A stretch of 48,626 nt of DNA from Paenirhodobacter populi (GCF_004022215.1 NZ_SAUZ01000028.1:1-48626), one strand, 5' to 3'; counted from the first letter of the stretch, positions 17,370 to 26,013 are shown. A program made the numbers and translations. Notes: generated from the sequence alone by a model not told the origin.

Positions 17370-17432
17370 GGGGGCGCTGCCCCCTCGGCCGCGGGCGCGG
17401 CCTCACCCCCGGGATATTTGAGGAAAGATGAA
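17370..17432 (+). repeat. Two-hairpin CCCGGGATATTT repeat, copy 3
   Basis: Hairpin A is GGGGGCGCTGCCCCC. Hairpin B is GGCCGCG/CGCGGCC. The tail is CACCCCCGGGATATTTGAGG then AAAGATGAA. It begins 14 bases after the bdhA stop and faces copy 4 tail to tail. Confidence 0.88.
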
Positions 17433-17446
17433 GATCCCTTTCTGCT

Positions 17447-17510
17447 TTCATTCTTCCATAAATATCCCGGGGTGAATTGGCCGCAAGGCCAAGAGGGGCA
17501 GCGCCCCTGC
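17447..17510 (-). repeat. Two-hairpin CCCGGGATATTT repeat, copy 4 (inverted)
   Basis: On the minus strand: hairpin A GGGGCGCTGCCCC, hairpin B TTGGCC/GGCCAA, tail CACCCCGGGATATTTATGG then AAGAATGAA. With copy 3 it forms a near-palindromic 140-base unit between bdhA and the patatin gene. Confidence 0.88.
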
Positions 17511-17538
17511 CGCAACGGAAGACAGGGGAGGGACGGAG

Positions 17539-18588
17539 ATGCGCAGGAAACGGATCAATCTGGCCCTTCAGGGCGGCGGGGCGCATGGCGCCTTCACCTG
17601 GGGCGTGCTGGAGCGGCTGCTGGACGAGGACTGGCTTGAGATCGCGGCGATTTCCGGCACATCGGCCGGGGCGCTGAACGGCGCGGCGCTGAAGGCGGGG
17701 CTGGTGCGGGGCGGCGCGAAGGACGGGCGGCGTCTCGCGCGCGAGAACCTCGGCTGGCTCTGGTCGCAGGTCGAGGAGATCAACGACCTTCAGATCGGCC
17801 GCTGGGTCGCGGCGCTGTTTCCCTTCCCCGACCGGATCAACCGCTGGATCGAGATGTTCACCCCCGCCGCCTGGGTCGATCAGGTGACGCGGGTGGTGTC
17901 GCCCTACGATTCCGGGCCGTTCTACGTGAATCCCCTCGCGCGGATCGTCGAGCGGTTCGAGTATGATCACGTCTGTTCGGCGCGCGGGCCGGCGTTCTTC
18001 GTCGCCGCGACCAATGTGCGAACCGGCAAGGTGCGGGTGTTTTCCGGCAAGGAGATCAACTCGGACGCCATCCTCGCCTCGGCCTGTCTGCCGAACCTGT
18101 TCCGCGCGGTGGAGATTTTCGACGAACAGACCGGCAAGGTGGAGGCCTTCTGGGATGGCGGGTTCAGCGGCAACCCGCCGCTGTTTCCGCTCTACCGCGA
18201 GGATTTCCCGCGCGACATCGTCATCGTCACCATCAATCCGATGCTGAACGACCATGTGCCGCAATCGCCGGTGGGCATCGCCGAGCGGATCAACGAGATC
18301 TCGTTCAACGCCTCGCTCTTGCGGGAATTGCGGGCGATCCAGTTCGTGCGCCGGCTGCTGGCGGACAAGCGCCTGCCCGAGGGGACGATGAAGGACGTGC
18401 TGATCCACATGGTCTCGGATGACGAGATCATGAACGAGATGGCGGCGAATTCGAAGATGACGCCAAGCGTCGGCACGCTCGGCCGGCTCAGGACGGCGGG
18501 GCAGGCGGCGGCCGACCGCTTCCTGAGCGAGCATGGCGCGAATATCGGCGAGCGCGCCTCGATCGACCTCGGCGCGCTCTTTCAGTAG
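17539..18588 (+). CDS. patatin-like phospholipase
   Basis: 349 aa. It has the patatin oxyanion motif GGGAHGAF near residue 13, the nucleophile serine in GTSAG (residues about 41-45) and the catalytic aspartate in WDGGFSGNP. These enzymes hydrolyse acyl chains of membrane lipids. No signal peptide, so it is cytosolic or on the inner face. An identical arrangement, 3-hydroxybutyrate dehydrogenase followed by patatin, is familiar from Rhodobacteraceae, and a link to PHB granule or fatty-acid turnover is an inference. The start is preceded by GGGAGGGACGGAG. It ends directly against the opposing psuG stop with no spacer. Confidence 0.9.
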   Translation: MRRKRINLALQGGGAHGAFTWGVLERLLDEDWLEIAAISGTSAGALNGAALKAGLVRGGAKDGRRLARENLGWLWSQVEEINDLQIGRWVAALFPFPDRINRWIEMFTPAAWVDQVTRVVSPYDSGPFYVNPLARIVERFEYDHVCSARGPAFFVAATNVRTGKVRVFSGKEINSDAILASACLPNLFRAVEIFDEQTGKVEAFWDGGFSGNPPLFPLYREDFPRDIVIVTINPMLNDHVPQSPVGIAERINEISFNASLLRELRAIQFVRRLLADKRLPEGTMKDVLIHMVSDDEIMNEMAANSKMTPSVGTLGRLRTAGQAAADRFLSEHGANIGERASIDLGALFQ

Positions 18589-19500
18589 TCAGGCTTTCGC
18601 GATCTCGGTGGCGATCGCGGCGGCGAGCCGGGCGTTGTTCAGCACGAGTGCGATATTGGCTTCGAGCGACCGCCCCTGCGTGATTTCAAAGATCCGCGAC
18701 AGCAAGAAGGGCGTGACCTCCTTCGCGGAAACATGACCCTCCGCCGCCTCGCGCAGCGCCTGTTCGATCGCGGGGATGATCTCGGCGCGCGGGATCTCGG
18801 CCTCCTCGGGGATCGGATTGGCGACGAGCTGGCCGCCCGACAGGCCAAGGCGGGCGCGCATGATCTGAGCCTGCGCGATCTCGGCCGCGCTGTCCATGCG
18901 CAGGGGCGCCTTCAGCCCCGAGGAGCGTGACCAGAAGGCGGGGAATTCATCCTGCCCGAAGGCGATCACCGGCACGCCGTCGGTTTCCAGCACCTCCAGC
19001 GTCTTCGGAATGTCGAGGATCGCTTTCGCCCCCGCCGCGACCACGGTGACCGGCGTGATGCCCAGCTCGGCCAGATCGGCGGAAATGTCGAAGGAGCTTT
19101 CGGCCCCGCGGTGCACGCCGCCGATGCCGCCGGTCGCAAAGACGCGGATCCCCGCCAGATCGGCGCAGATCATCGTCGCGGCGACGGTCGTGGCGCCATA
19201 GGCCCCGCGGGCGAGGCAGACGGCCAGATCGGCGCGCGAGACCTTCATCACGCCCTTCGCCTGTGCCAGATCGTCCAGCTCGGCCTCGGTCAGGCCGATG
19301 TGGATCTGCCCGCCGATCACCGCGATCGTCGCCGGGGTGGCGCCATGGGCGCGGATCTCGGCCTCGACGCGGCGGGCGGTTTCCACATTCTGCGGGAAGG
19401 GCATGCCGTGGGTGATGATCGTCGATTCAAGCGCGACGACGGGCTGGCCCGCGTCCAGCGCTGCGCGGACTTCGGGGGCGAATACGAGAGGGGCGTTCAT
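18589..19500 (-). CDS. psuG: pseudouridine-5'-phosphate glycosidase
   Basis: 303 aa. It splits pseudouridine 5'-phosphate into uracil and ribose 5-phosphate. Typical family motifs are ALESTIITHGMPFPQN near the N-terminus, TIAVIGGQIHIGLT, KVSRADLA with the Schiff-base lysine region, TTVAATMICADLAGI, FATGGIGGVHRGAE and VVAAGAKAILDIPKTLE. The start codon overlaps the psuK stop by four bases (ATGA), so the two are translationally coupled. The order kinase then glycosidase matches the pathway. Confidence 0.94.
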   Translation of the reverse strand: MNAPLVFAPEVRAALDAGQPVVALESTIITHGMPFPQNVETARRVEAEIRAHGATPATIAVIGGQIHIGLTEAELDDLAQAKGVMKVSRADLAVCLARGAYGATTVAATMICADLAGIRVFATGGIGGVHRGAESSFDISADLAELGITPVTVVAAGAKAILDIPKTLEVLETDGVPVIAFGQDEFPAFWSRSSGLKAPLRMDSAAEIAQAQIMRARLGLSGGQLVANPIPEEAEIPRAEIIPAIEQALREAAEGHVSAKEVTPFLLSRIFEITQGRSLEANIALVLNNARLAAAIATEIAKA

Positions 19501-20393
19501 GTGGCGATATCTCCGGAAACGTGACGCGCGGCGGCGGCCAGCGCGCGGGAAAGGGCGGCGGCGCGGGGGGCGCCTTCGCGCTCCGCGACGATGTGGGCGG
19601 CCATGAAGGTGTCGCCCGCGCCGGTGACACGGGTGACCATCACCGGCGGCGGGGCTTCGCACAGGATGTCACCCCCTGCAAGGCCGTCGGCGGCGGCACG
19701 GCCGCCATCGGTGACAAGGACGCGGGCGGCGCCGCGGGCAAGCAGCCCCGCAGCCGCGTCGCGGGCGGTGGCGAAGGGGCTCTGGCACAGGATGCCGGCC
19801 TCTTCGAGGTTGAGGTAGAGCGTTGCGCCCGGATGGGCCAGGAGCGGCACCAGCCGTTCTGCCTTCCCGGGGCTTGCCGGCGCGACGCAGAGCCGCGCCC
19901 GCGCGAACAGCGGCGAAAGCGCGATATCGGCGAGCAGCGCCGTGGTCAGGTTGCCGTCCAGCGCGACCGGCCCCGCCCAGGGGTGATGCACCGATCCGAG
20001 CCGCCCGTCCGCAAGCGGGCGCAGGATCTTGTCCCCGGCGGCTTCCAGCGAATGGGCGTCGGCGATCGCGGCGATCAGGCCGTTCGCCCCCTCGACGGCC
20101 ATGTAGCGGTCGGTCGGCAGGTCGTCCGACAAATAGGCATGGGCGCAATCCACCCCCATCCGTTCCGCCGCGGCGATCAGCTCGACCCCCTGCGGATCGC
20201 GCCCGACCGCCGTCAGCACGCCGGGCCGCAGCCCGAAGCGCGCGAAGGTCATGGCGATGTTCATCGCCACGCCCCCGGGGACGCGGGTGATCCGCCCGGG
20301 CACGTCCGCGCCGATCAGCATATGCTGCGGCGCGCGTCCGATGATGTCCCAAAGGACGGAGCCGATACAGAGAATGTCGGGTTTCGTGAGCAT
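19497..20393 (-). CDS. psuK: pseudouridine kinase, PfkB family
   Basis: 298 aa from 20393. PfkB sugar/nucleoside kinase fold: an N-terminal ILCIGSVLWDIIG strand, the glycine pair in RVPGGVAMNIA, and the ATP/anion-hole motif VTGAGDTFMAAH with catalytic Asp. Coupling to psuG by a four-base overlap makes pseudouridine the likely substrate rather than another sugar. The start is uncertain: 20408 is five codons upstream and neither has a strong ribosome site; AAGTGG before 20393 is the better. The pair recycles pseudouridine from RNA breakdown. Confidence 0.9.
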   Translation of the reverse strand: MLTKPDILCIGSVLWDIIGRAPQHMLIGADVPGRITRVPGGVAMNIAMTFARFGLRPGVLTAVGRDPQGVELIAAAERMGVDCAHAYLSDDLPTDRYMAVEGANGLIAAIADAHSLEAAGDKILRPLADGRLGSVHHPWAGPVALDGNLTTALLADIALSPLFARARLCVAPASPGKAERLVPLLAHPGATLYLNLEEAGILCQSPFATARDAAAGLLARGAARVLVTDGGRAAADGLAGGDILCEAPPPVMVTRVTGAGDTFMAAHIVAEREGAPRAAALSRALAAAARHVSGDIAT

Positions 20394-20482
20394 GGCCACT
20401 TGGTGCATGGTTGCACGGGCCCGCGCAAGAGGCTTCAAGCGGGAATTGACCGGATGGTCAGGCAACGCCCGCCGCTTGGTGC

Positions 20483-20511
20483 TTGCAATCCCCGCGTGAA
20501 CCGGCTAAAGG
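20483..20511 (+). promoter_or_regulatory. candidate rpsB-tsf promoter
   Basis: TTGCAA (20483-20488), 17-base spacer, TAAAGG (20506-20511). The -35 is good and the -10 poor, as is common for ribosomal promoters in this group. It would give a leader of about 110 bases. Confidence 0.45.
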
Positions 20512-20526
20512 GCGCGCACTTCACAG

Positions 20527-20596
20527 GCGGAGGCGGGCCTTCGGGGGAGACATCCCCGCAGGTCCACCGGTTGGGGGCAACCCCTGGGTCCTCCGC
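20527..20596 (+). promoter_or_regulatory. structured 5' leader of rpsB
   Basis: GCGGAGG (20527-20533) can pair with CCTCCGC (20590-20596), closing a junction. Inside are a GGGG/CCCC hairpin (20544-20557) and a second one with a GCAA tetraloop (GGGG 20573-20576, CCCC 20581-20584). S2 is known to repress its own mRNA through a leader in several proteobacteria; whether this is the same kind of element is inference. Confidence 0.45.
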
Positions 20597-20625
20597 TCAG
20601 GCGCAAACCGGAAAAGGATTGGAAC

Positions 20626-21381
20626 ATGGCGCTTCCCGAATTCTCGATGCGTCAGCTTCTTGAAGCTGGCGTTCACTACGGCCACCAGACGCAACGCTGG
20701 AACCCGCGCATGGCGGAGTTCATCTATGGCGAGCGCAACGGCATCCATATCATCGACCTGACCCAGACCGTGCCGATGCTGGACGCGGCGCTGCAGGTCG
20801 TGCGCGACACCGTGGCCCGTGGCGGCCGCGTGCTGTTCGTCGGCACCAAGCGTCAGGCCTCGAAGGCCGTGGCCGAAGCCGCTGAAAAGTCGGCGCAATA
20901 CTACATGAACCACCGCTGGCTCGGCGGCACGCTGACCAACTGGAAGACCGTGTCGCAGTCGATCGCCCGGCTGAAGAACATCGACGAGGTGCTCGCCTCG
21001 GGCGCCGAGGGCCTGACCAAGAAGGAACGGCTCCACATGGAACGCGAACAGGCGAAGCTGCAGGCCTCGCTCGGCGGGATCCGTGAAATGGGCGGCCTGC
21101 CGGACCTGCTGTTCGTCATCGACGTCAACAAGGAAGACCTCGCCATCCTCGAAGCGCAGAAGCTGGGCATCCCGGTCGTGGCCGTGGTCGATACCAACTG
21201 CTCGCCCAAGGGCGTGGACTACATCATCCCCGGCAACGACGACGCGGCGCGGGCGATCTCGCTCTACTGCGATCTGGCCAGCCGTGCGGCGCTGGACGGC
21301 ATGACCGCGCAGATGGGCGCGGCGGGCGTCGATCTTGGCGCTCTGGAAGAGACCCCGGTCGAAGAAGCCGTCGAGGCCTGA
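20626..21381 (+). CDS. rpsB: 30S ribosomal protein S2
   Basis: 251 aa, the usual length. S2 sits at the head-body junction of the small subunit and is needed to recruit S1. The N-terminal [41 protein letters not shown] (in pieces), [14 protein letters not shown], and [12 protein letters not shown] are diagnostic. The start follows AAAAGGATTGGAAC. It is followed by tsf on the same strand, the near-universal rpsB-tsf order. Confidence 0.98.
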   Translation: MALPEFSMRQLLEAGVHYGHQTQRWNPRMAEFIYGERNGIHIIDLTQTVPMLDAALQVVRDTVARGGRVLFVGTKRQASKAVAEAAEKSAQYYMNHRWLGGTLTNWKTVSQSIARLKNIDEVLASGAEGLTKKERLHMEREQAKLQASLGGIREMGGLPDLLFVIDVNKEDLAILEAQKLGIPVVAVVDTNCSPKGVDYIIPGNDDAARAISLYCDLASRAALDGMTAQMGAAGVDLGALEETPVEEAVEA

Positions 21382-21394
21382 GGCTTCGACCTGC

Positions 21395-21417
21395 GGCCCC
21401 GCGGCACACGCGGGGCC
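21395..21417 (+). terminator. Intercistronic hairpin between rpsB and tsf
   Basis: GGCCCCGCG pairs with CGCGGGGCC over a 5-base loop with no T-run after it. It may act as an attenuator or RNA-stability element that sets the ratio of S2 to EF-Ts. Confidence 0.5.
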
Positions 21418-21487
21418 CAGTCCATGTCATTTGACTGACATCCGGGCGTGATTGAAACGCCCTGACCCCAATTTCGAGGAGGCCGAT

Positions 21488-22390
21488 ATGGCGATCACCG
21501 CTGCTCTGGTGAAAGAACTGCGCGAACTGACCGGCGCAGGCATGATGGATGCGAAGAAGGCCCTGACCGAAGTCGAAGGCGATATCGAAGCCGCGATCGA
21601 CTGGCTGCGCACGAAGGGTCTGGCGAAAGCCGCGAAGAAGGCCGACCGCGTTGCGGCCGAAGGTCTGGTCGGTGTGGCGGTGGACGGCGGCAAGGGTGTC
21701 GCGGTCGAAGTGAACTCGGAAACCGATTTCGTCGCCAAGAACGCCGATTTCCAGAAGCTGGTCGCGGGCATCGCCAAGGCGGCACTGAACGTCGATGATG
21801 TCGAGGCGCTGAAGGCCGCCGATCTGGACGGCAAGTCCGTCGCCGATGCGATCACCAATGCCATCGCCGTGATCGGCGAGAACATGACCCTGCGCCGCAT
21901 GGCGAAGGTCGAGGGCGATGTCGTCGTCTCCTACGTCCACAACGCCGCCGCGCCCGATATGGGCCGCATCGGCGTTCTGGTCGCGCTGAAGGGCGCGGAC
22001 AACGGCATCGGCAAGCAGATCGCCATGCACATCGCCGCGACCTCGCCGCTGGCGCTGAATGAAGCGGCGCTGGATCCGGCGGTCGTCGCGCACGAACTGG
22101 AAGTGCAGACCGCGAAGGCGCTGGAAGAAAACGCCAATTCGGCGAAGCCGAAGCCCGAGCAGGTGATCCACAACAACATCATCCCGGGTCGGATGCGCAA
22201 GTTCCTTGAGGAAGTGACGCTTCTGAACCAGAAGTTCGTCATCAACCCCGACATCACCGTGGAACAGGCCGCGAAGGATGCGGGCGTCGAGGTTCTGGCC
22301 TATCAGCGCGTCGCCGTGGGCGAAGGCATCGAGAAGAAGGAAGAGGACTTCGCCGCCGAAGTCGCCAAGACCATGGCCGGCGGAAACTGA
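21488..22390 (+). CDS. tsf: elongation factor Ts
   Basis: 300 aa. EF-Ts recycles EF-Tu by releasing GDP. The N-terminal UBA-like domain ([19 protein letters not shown]) and TDFVAKN motif are clear, followed by the two core subdomains and the C-terminal [21 protein letters not shown]. The start at 21488 follows GAGGAGG. A T-rich terminator hairpin lies 36 bases after the stop. Confidence 0.98.
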   Translation: MAITAALVKELRELTGAGMMDAKKALTEVEGDIEAAIDWLRTKGLAKAAKKADRVAAEGLVGVAVDGGKGVAVEVNSETDFVAKNADFQKLVAGIAKAALNVDDVEALKAADLDGKSVADAITNAIAVIGENMTLRRMAKVEGDVVVSYVHNAAAPDMGRIGVLVALKGADNGIGKQIAMHIAATSPLALNEAALDPAVVAHELEVQTAKALEENANSAKPKPEQVIHNNIIPGRMRKFLEEVTLLNQKFVINPDITVEQAAKDAGVEVLAYQRVAVGEGIEKKEEDFAAEVAKTMAGGN

Positions 22391-22426
22391 GCCATCTTCC
22401 TGCGGCTGGCAACGGCCATCGATCGG

Positions 22427-22455
22427 AATGCCGCCTTCGGGCGGCATTTCCTTTT
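22427..22455 (+). terminator. Rho-independent terminator after tsf
   Basis: AATGCCGCC pairs with GGCGGCATT across a TTCG tetraloop, followed by TCCTTTT. It ends the rpsB-tsf transcript. Confidence 0.85.
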
Positions 22456-22538
22456 CCGGGCGTGTGTTTCGCCGCGGCCGGGTATCGTGTTCGGGTTGGG
22501 GCACGTTTCAATCGTGGCGCGCATTGGATGGGGCGCAA

Positions 22539-22594
22539 GGGGCGCTGCCCCTCGGCGCAAGCGCCTCACCCCGGGATATTTGTGGAAAGATGAA
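22539..22594 (+). repeat. Two-hairpin CCCGGGATATTT repeat, copy 5
   Basis: Hairpin A GGGGCGCTGCCCC, hairpin B GGCGC/GCGCC with a two-base AA loop, tail CACCCCGGGATATTTGTGG then AAAGATGAATG. It lies 84 bases beyond the tsf terminator. Confidence 0.87.
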
Positions 22595-22599
22595 TGGGA

Positions 22600-22859
22600 G
22601 AAGGTTCGCCGGTGGATCTGATCGTCTGGCGGATCTGAAATGCGCTCTTCCGCGGGCCGCATGAAACGGCCCGGACGGAGGATGAATAACCCCGCCCGGA
22701 CCGAACCGGAAAACCGGCTGGGCGAGGAACCGTATCAATACTCGGCACTCAACCCTGTTCCTGGCCGAAGCCACCACTCACGGAACGCCCCGAGCTAACT
22801 CCATTTACGCAGATTCTGGCAGTATGGTTTTCCTTACCCGAGGAGATGAATCTGCGAAA
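22600..22859. other. Intergenic region between repeat copy 5 and luxR; nothing recognised
   Basis: No reading frame with a credible product, no tRNA and no strong hairpin followed by T was seen here. The stretch is slightly lower in GC than its flanks and holds the 3' end of the LuxR transcript. Confidence 0.5.
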
Positions 22860-23639
22860 TCAGTCTTCTTTTAACAGGTTCCATGACGTCGGGATGCGAT
22901 TGCTGAACAATTGTTTCTGTAATGTCGCCTTGACCACGGCCTGGGCGGTGGTTTCGACGTCAAGCGCCTCGCGCGCAAGACGCAGGTGCTTTTCGACGGT
23001 GGCATTGGTCAGGCCCATGATCGTGGCGATATCCGCCGTGGTCTTGCCGTCGGCCACCCATTCCAGCACCTGACGCTGGCGGTCGGTCAGCGCGCGGCGC
23101 GCGGTCATCACCGGCATGGTCGAGATCCGCAGATGCAGGATCGAGTTCAGCACGATCAGCTCGCGTCCGTGGCGTTCCCACAGCTCGTCGACCTCTTCCT
23201 GGCTCAGCCCGCGTTCGGCGCACAGGCCGATGCCGCCCTTGGCGCGCCGGGAACTGTCTGAAAAGGCGATGGAAACACCCGCCTTCACGTCATAGCGCTG
23301 GTTCAGCTCCAGCACCTTCAGCTCACCGGGGGTCAGCAGGCCCTTGCGTTTGCGCTCCTGCACCCAGCTCCAGGAACAGGCGCCGACATTGCGGGTCGTC
23401 CAGCGCACCATCGGCGCGTGGATGAAGAGGTTGCCCTTGATGAATTCCTTCAGATATTCGGGATCGTGGTTCGACAGCACGAAGGCATCGGCGGGGTCTT
23501 CATGGCCCGGGGTGGAGGTGAAGGGCATGAAGCCGTAGATCAGCCGGTCGAAACCATACTGCGCCATCAGATCGCAATGCAGTTCCCAGATCTTTTCGAT
23601 GTCATCCTGCAACAGGATGTTTTCCAGATATCCAAGCAT
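22860..23639 (-). CDS. LuxR-family regulator with autoinducer-binding domain (solo)
   Basis: 259 aa. The N-terminal 165 residues form an autoinducer-binding domain; the C-terminal part is a LuxR helix-turn-helix (ALTDRQRQVLEWVADGKTTA, then TIMGLTNATVEKHLRLAREAL). The start at 23639 has GGAGAAGAA upstream. Aligning EYLKEFIKGNLFIHAPM with the TraR region, the ligand-contact positions Trp57, Tyr61 and Asp70 would be Tyr, Phe and Ala, while Pro71 and Trp85 are kept. The missing Asp suggests a non-standard ligand. No luxI-type synthase gene is in the window. An inverted repeat at 23661-23684 lies just upstream and may be its own operator. Confidence 0.88.
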   Translation of the reverse strand: MLGYLENILLQDDIEKIWELHCDLMAQYGFDRLIYGFMPFTSTPGHEDPADAFVLSNHDPEYLKEFIKGNLFIHAPMVRWTTRNVGACSWSWVQERKRKGLLTPGELKVLELNQRYDVKAGVSIAFSDSSRRAKGGIGLCAERGLSQEEVDELWERHGRELIVLNSILHLRISTMPVMTARRALTDRQRQVLEWVADGKTTADIATIMGLTNATVEKHLRLAREALDVETTAQAVVKATLQKQLFSNRIPTSWNLLKED

Positions 23640-23660
23640 TTCTTCTCCATGGGAGAGACA

Positions 23661-23684
23661 ATCCGGGCTGACACCCACCCGGAT
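23661..23684. promoter_or_regulatory. Dyad upstream of luxR, possible operator
   Basis: ATCCGGG (23661-23667), 10 bases, CCCGGAT (23678-23684): a perfect 24-base dyad 22 bases upstream of the luxR start. TCCGGGTGCA occurs again at 23730-23739 and 23775-23784. The size resembles lux-type boxes; binding is inferred. Confidence 0.45.
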
Positions 23685-23867
23685 CCCGGGCGGGGCATCC
23701 GGCATTCCCGCGGAAATCGGCACGGGCTGTCCGGGTGCAGCCGGAATGCCGTGGGTGAAATTGATCCTCGGCAATCCGGGTGCAAATGAGAGTCATTGCA
23801 AAATTCCCGCCTCCGGCGGGCGGAGACGGGAGCGCATAAGATAGAAGTCCTGATTCCTATAACGAAA

Positions 23868-24296
23868 TCAGCGCGTTGTTGCAAGACTTTCGAGCAGCGC
23901 GACAAGACCGGAATGATCGTAGCCCGCCCGGGCCGCCAGTTCGACGATCTCGGGAACCGGCCGCGTTTCGGCCTGGCTCAGCGCCCACAGATGCGAGGAG
24001 CGCGTTCCCGACCGGCAATAGGCCAGCACCGGCTTTTCCGCGGCGGCATAGGCGGCGTTGAAGGCCTCCGAAAGCTCGGCGGTCAGTTCGCCCGGGGTGT
24101 AGGGCAGGTAATGGAAGGCAAGGCCCGCCTCCTCCGCCGCGCGGGCCATGACGGTGCTGTCGAGGTCGGAGCCCGCCTCGCCGTCCGGCCGGTTGTCGAT
24201 CAGGGTGCGGAAGCCCATTTTCGCCGCGAGCGCGACATCTTCGGGGGTGATCTGCGGGGTGACGGAAAGCTCCGAGGTGATCTGGCGCACGTCCAT
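23868..24296 (-). CDS. TIGR01244-type phosphatase/sulfurtransferase domain protein
   Basis: 142 aa. It starts MDVRQITSELSVTPQITPED and carries GFRTLIDNRPDGE, FHYLPYTPGEL and the active-site loop AYCRSGTRSSH, the pattern of the small cysteine-phosphatase-like family TIGR01244 (also the N-terminal part of Blh proteins). The Cys-x4-Arg loop supports phosphatase or rhodanese-like chemistry, but the substrate is unknown; relatives in other bacteria sit near sulfide and biofilm genes. The start at 24296 was chosen because the domain begins there. It follows gph on the same strand after 74 bases and may share its transcript. Confidence 0.82.
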   Translation of the reverse strand: MDVRQITSELSVTPQITPEDVALAAKMGFRTLIDNRPDGEAGSDLDSTVMARAAEEAGLAFHYLPYTPGELTAELSEAFNAAYAAAEKPVLAYCRSGTRSSHLWALSQAETRPVPEIVELAARAGYDHSGLVALLESLATTR

Positions 24297-24370
24297 GGGT
24301 TTCTCCTGCGGTCCGGTGGGTGTGTTTCGACGCGGCAGGATGATCCTTCCGCGGCATATGTGCAAGGCGC

Positions 24371-25039
24371 TCAGCGCGCGTCCCACGGCCAGCCGGCGAC
24401 GATGCCGGGCAGGACCGCGAAATCGGAAAAGGCCCGCGCATGCGGCAGGGTCTCGACCGGCGTCTTGCGATAGCCTTCGGTGAACAGCACGAAGGGCAGG
24501 GCGGCGCGCTGCGCGGTTTCGGCATCCACCTCGCTGTCGCCGATATAGAGCGCGGGACCGCCGCCCAGATCGGCCAGCGCCTGCCGCAGCGGCGCGGGAT
24601 CCGGCTTGCGCGTGGGCAGGCTGTCGCCGCCGATGACGGTATCGAACAGCGGCGTCAGCCCGAAATTGCCGAGCGTCGAACGCGCGGGACCCATCGGCTT
24701 GTTGGTGCAGATCGCCAGCGGATGGCCCGCCGCGCGGAGCGTTTCCAGCGCCGCATGCACGCCGGGAAAGGGCACGGTCAGGGTCACCGCCTCTTCATAG
24801 ATGCGATTGAAATCGGGGATCATCCGCTCTGCCAGCCCGTCTTTAGGATCCGCGCCCGAGGCCTTTATCAGGCAATCCACCAGATGCGGCACGCCGTGGC
24901 CGATGAAGCTGCGCACCTGGTCGAAGCTCAGCGGCGCATATCCGTATTGTTCCAGAACGGCGTTCGAGACGGCATGGATGTCCGGGGCGGAATCCAGCAG
25001 CGTGCCGTCCAGGTCGAAGATCAGGGCTGCGGGCTGCAT
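24371..25039 (-). CDS. gph: phosphoglycolate phosphatase
   Basis: 222 aa HAD-superfamily enzyme. It dephosphorylates 2-phosphoglycolate made by RuBisCO oxygenation or DNA repair. HAD motif I is FDLDGTLLDS with Asp9 and Asp11, motif II is in AICTNKP, motif III includes the Lys of RKPDP, motif IV is YIGDSEVD. A small helical cap follows motif I (FIGHGVPHLVDCLIKASG). The start at 25039 has AAGGAGTTTCCG upstream. It lies in a gph-rpe-fbp neighbourhood on one strand, the same set found as cbbZ-cbbE-cbbF in autotrophs, though no RuBisCO gene is here. Confidence 0.88.
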   Translation of the reverse strand: MQPAALIFDLDGTLLDSAPDIHAVSNAVLEQYGYAPLSFDQVRSFIGHGVPHLVDCLIKASGADPKDGLAERMIPDFNRIYEEAVTLTVPFPGVHAALETLRAAGHPLAICTNKPMGPARSTLGNFGLTPLFDTVIGGDSLPTRKPDPAPLRQALADLGGGPALYIGDSEVDAETAQRAALPFVLFTEGYRKTPVETLPHARAFSDFAVLPGIVAGWPWDAR

Positions 25040-25153
25040 CGGAAACTCCTTTTCATGCCTCGGATTTTGCCGGCACAGTAGTGAAGGGGGCTGGAATGGC
25101 AAGTGGCCCCGTGGCGCGGAATGGGGAATGGGCGCGCGGCTGGATGGGGGGCT

Positions 25154-25215
25154 AGGGGGCCAGCCCCCTCGCGCGTTCCGCGCTCACCCCCGGGATATTT
25201 ATGGAAACACGAAAA
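25154..25215 (+). repeat. Two-hairpin CCCGGGATATTT repeat, copy 6 (subtype II)
   Basis: Hairpin A is AGGGGGCCAGCCCCCT, hairpin B is GCGCG/CGCGC, tail CACCCCCGGGATATTTATGG then AAACACGAAAAGGGG. It lies between rpe and gph. The A module and the CACGAA tail differ from copies 1-5 and match copy 7. Confidence 0.88.
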
Positions 25216-25251
25216 GGGGATGGAACGTTCAGAGGGGGCGGCGATCCGGGG

Positions 25252-25941
25252 TCAAAGGGCGGCTTCCGCCGCAGTGCGGATCGCGCGGATATTTTCGCCG
25301 TAGGGCGCGGGATCGGCGACCGAGCCGCCCTTGAACACCGCCGAGCCCGCGACCAGCACATCCGCCCCGGCGGCGGTCATCAGCGGCGCGGTTTCGGGGG
25401 TGATGCCGCCGTCGATCTCGATATGGATCGGGCGGTCGCCGATCATGTCGCGCAGCTGTTTCACCTTGCCGATCTGCGAATGGATGAATTTCTGTCCGCC
25501 GAAGCCGGGGTTCACCGTCATCACGCAGACGAGGTCCACCAGATCGAGCAGATAGTCGATCCCGTCGAGCCCGGTGCCCGGATTGATCGCCAGCCCGGCC
25601 TTGCAGCCCGCGGCGCGGATCGCCTGAAGCGTGCGGTGGATATGCGGCCCCGCCTCGGGATGGACCGAGATGATGTCGGCCCCGGCGGCGGCGAAGGCCT
25701 CGATATAGGGATCGACCGGGGCGATCATCAGATGGACGTCCATGACCGTGGTGATATGCGGCCGGATCGCCTTCACCACCGGCGGGCCGAAGGTCAGGTT
25801 CGGCACGAAATGCCCGTCCATCACATCGACATGGACCCAGTCGGCGCCCTGCGCCTCGATCGCGCGGATTTCCTGGCCAAGGTCGGCGAAATCGGCGGAA
25901 AGGATGGATGGCGCGATCTTGATCGAGCGGTCGAAGGTCAT
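25252..25941 (-). CDS. rpe: ribulose-phosphate 3-epimerase
   Basis: 229 aa TIM-barrel enzyme interconverting ribulose 5-phosphate and xylulose 5-phosphate in the pentose phosphate and Calvin pathways. Conserved parts are IAPSILSADFADLG, WVHVDVMDGHFVPN with metal-binding His and Asp, DVHLMI, MTVNPGFGGQKF and IEIDGGI. A ribosome site GGAGCCCGCC lies upstream of the start. fbp lies 72 bases upstream on the same strand, so fbp-rpe are probably co-transcribed; a repeat element separates rpe from gph. Confidence 0.96.
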   Translation of the reverse strand: MTFDRSIKIAPSILSADFADLGQEIRAIEAQGADWVHVDVMDGHFVPNLTFGPPVVKAIRPHITTVMDVHLMIAPVDPYIEAFAAAGADIISVHPEAGPHIHRTLQAIRAAGCKAGLAINPGTGLDGIDYLLDLVDLVCVMTVNPGFGGQKFIHSQIGKVKQLRDMIGDRPIHIEIDGGITPETAPLMTAAGADVLVAGSAVFKGGSVADPAPYGENIRAIRTAAEAAL

Positions 25942-26013
25942 GGCGGGCTCCTGTCTGGCGCGGCGGATATGGCGGCGGGAGGCCCGGCAGTCAAGCCGCC
26001 CGCCGCCGGGCTG

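Noticed and set aside
17370-17510. CRISPR-like or IS-like repeat pair between bdhA and patatin
   Set aside because: Two inverted copies only, with no regular spacers and no transposase; they belong to the dispersed two-hairpin repeat family.
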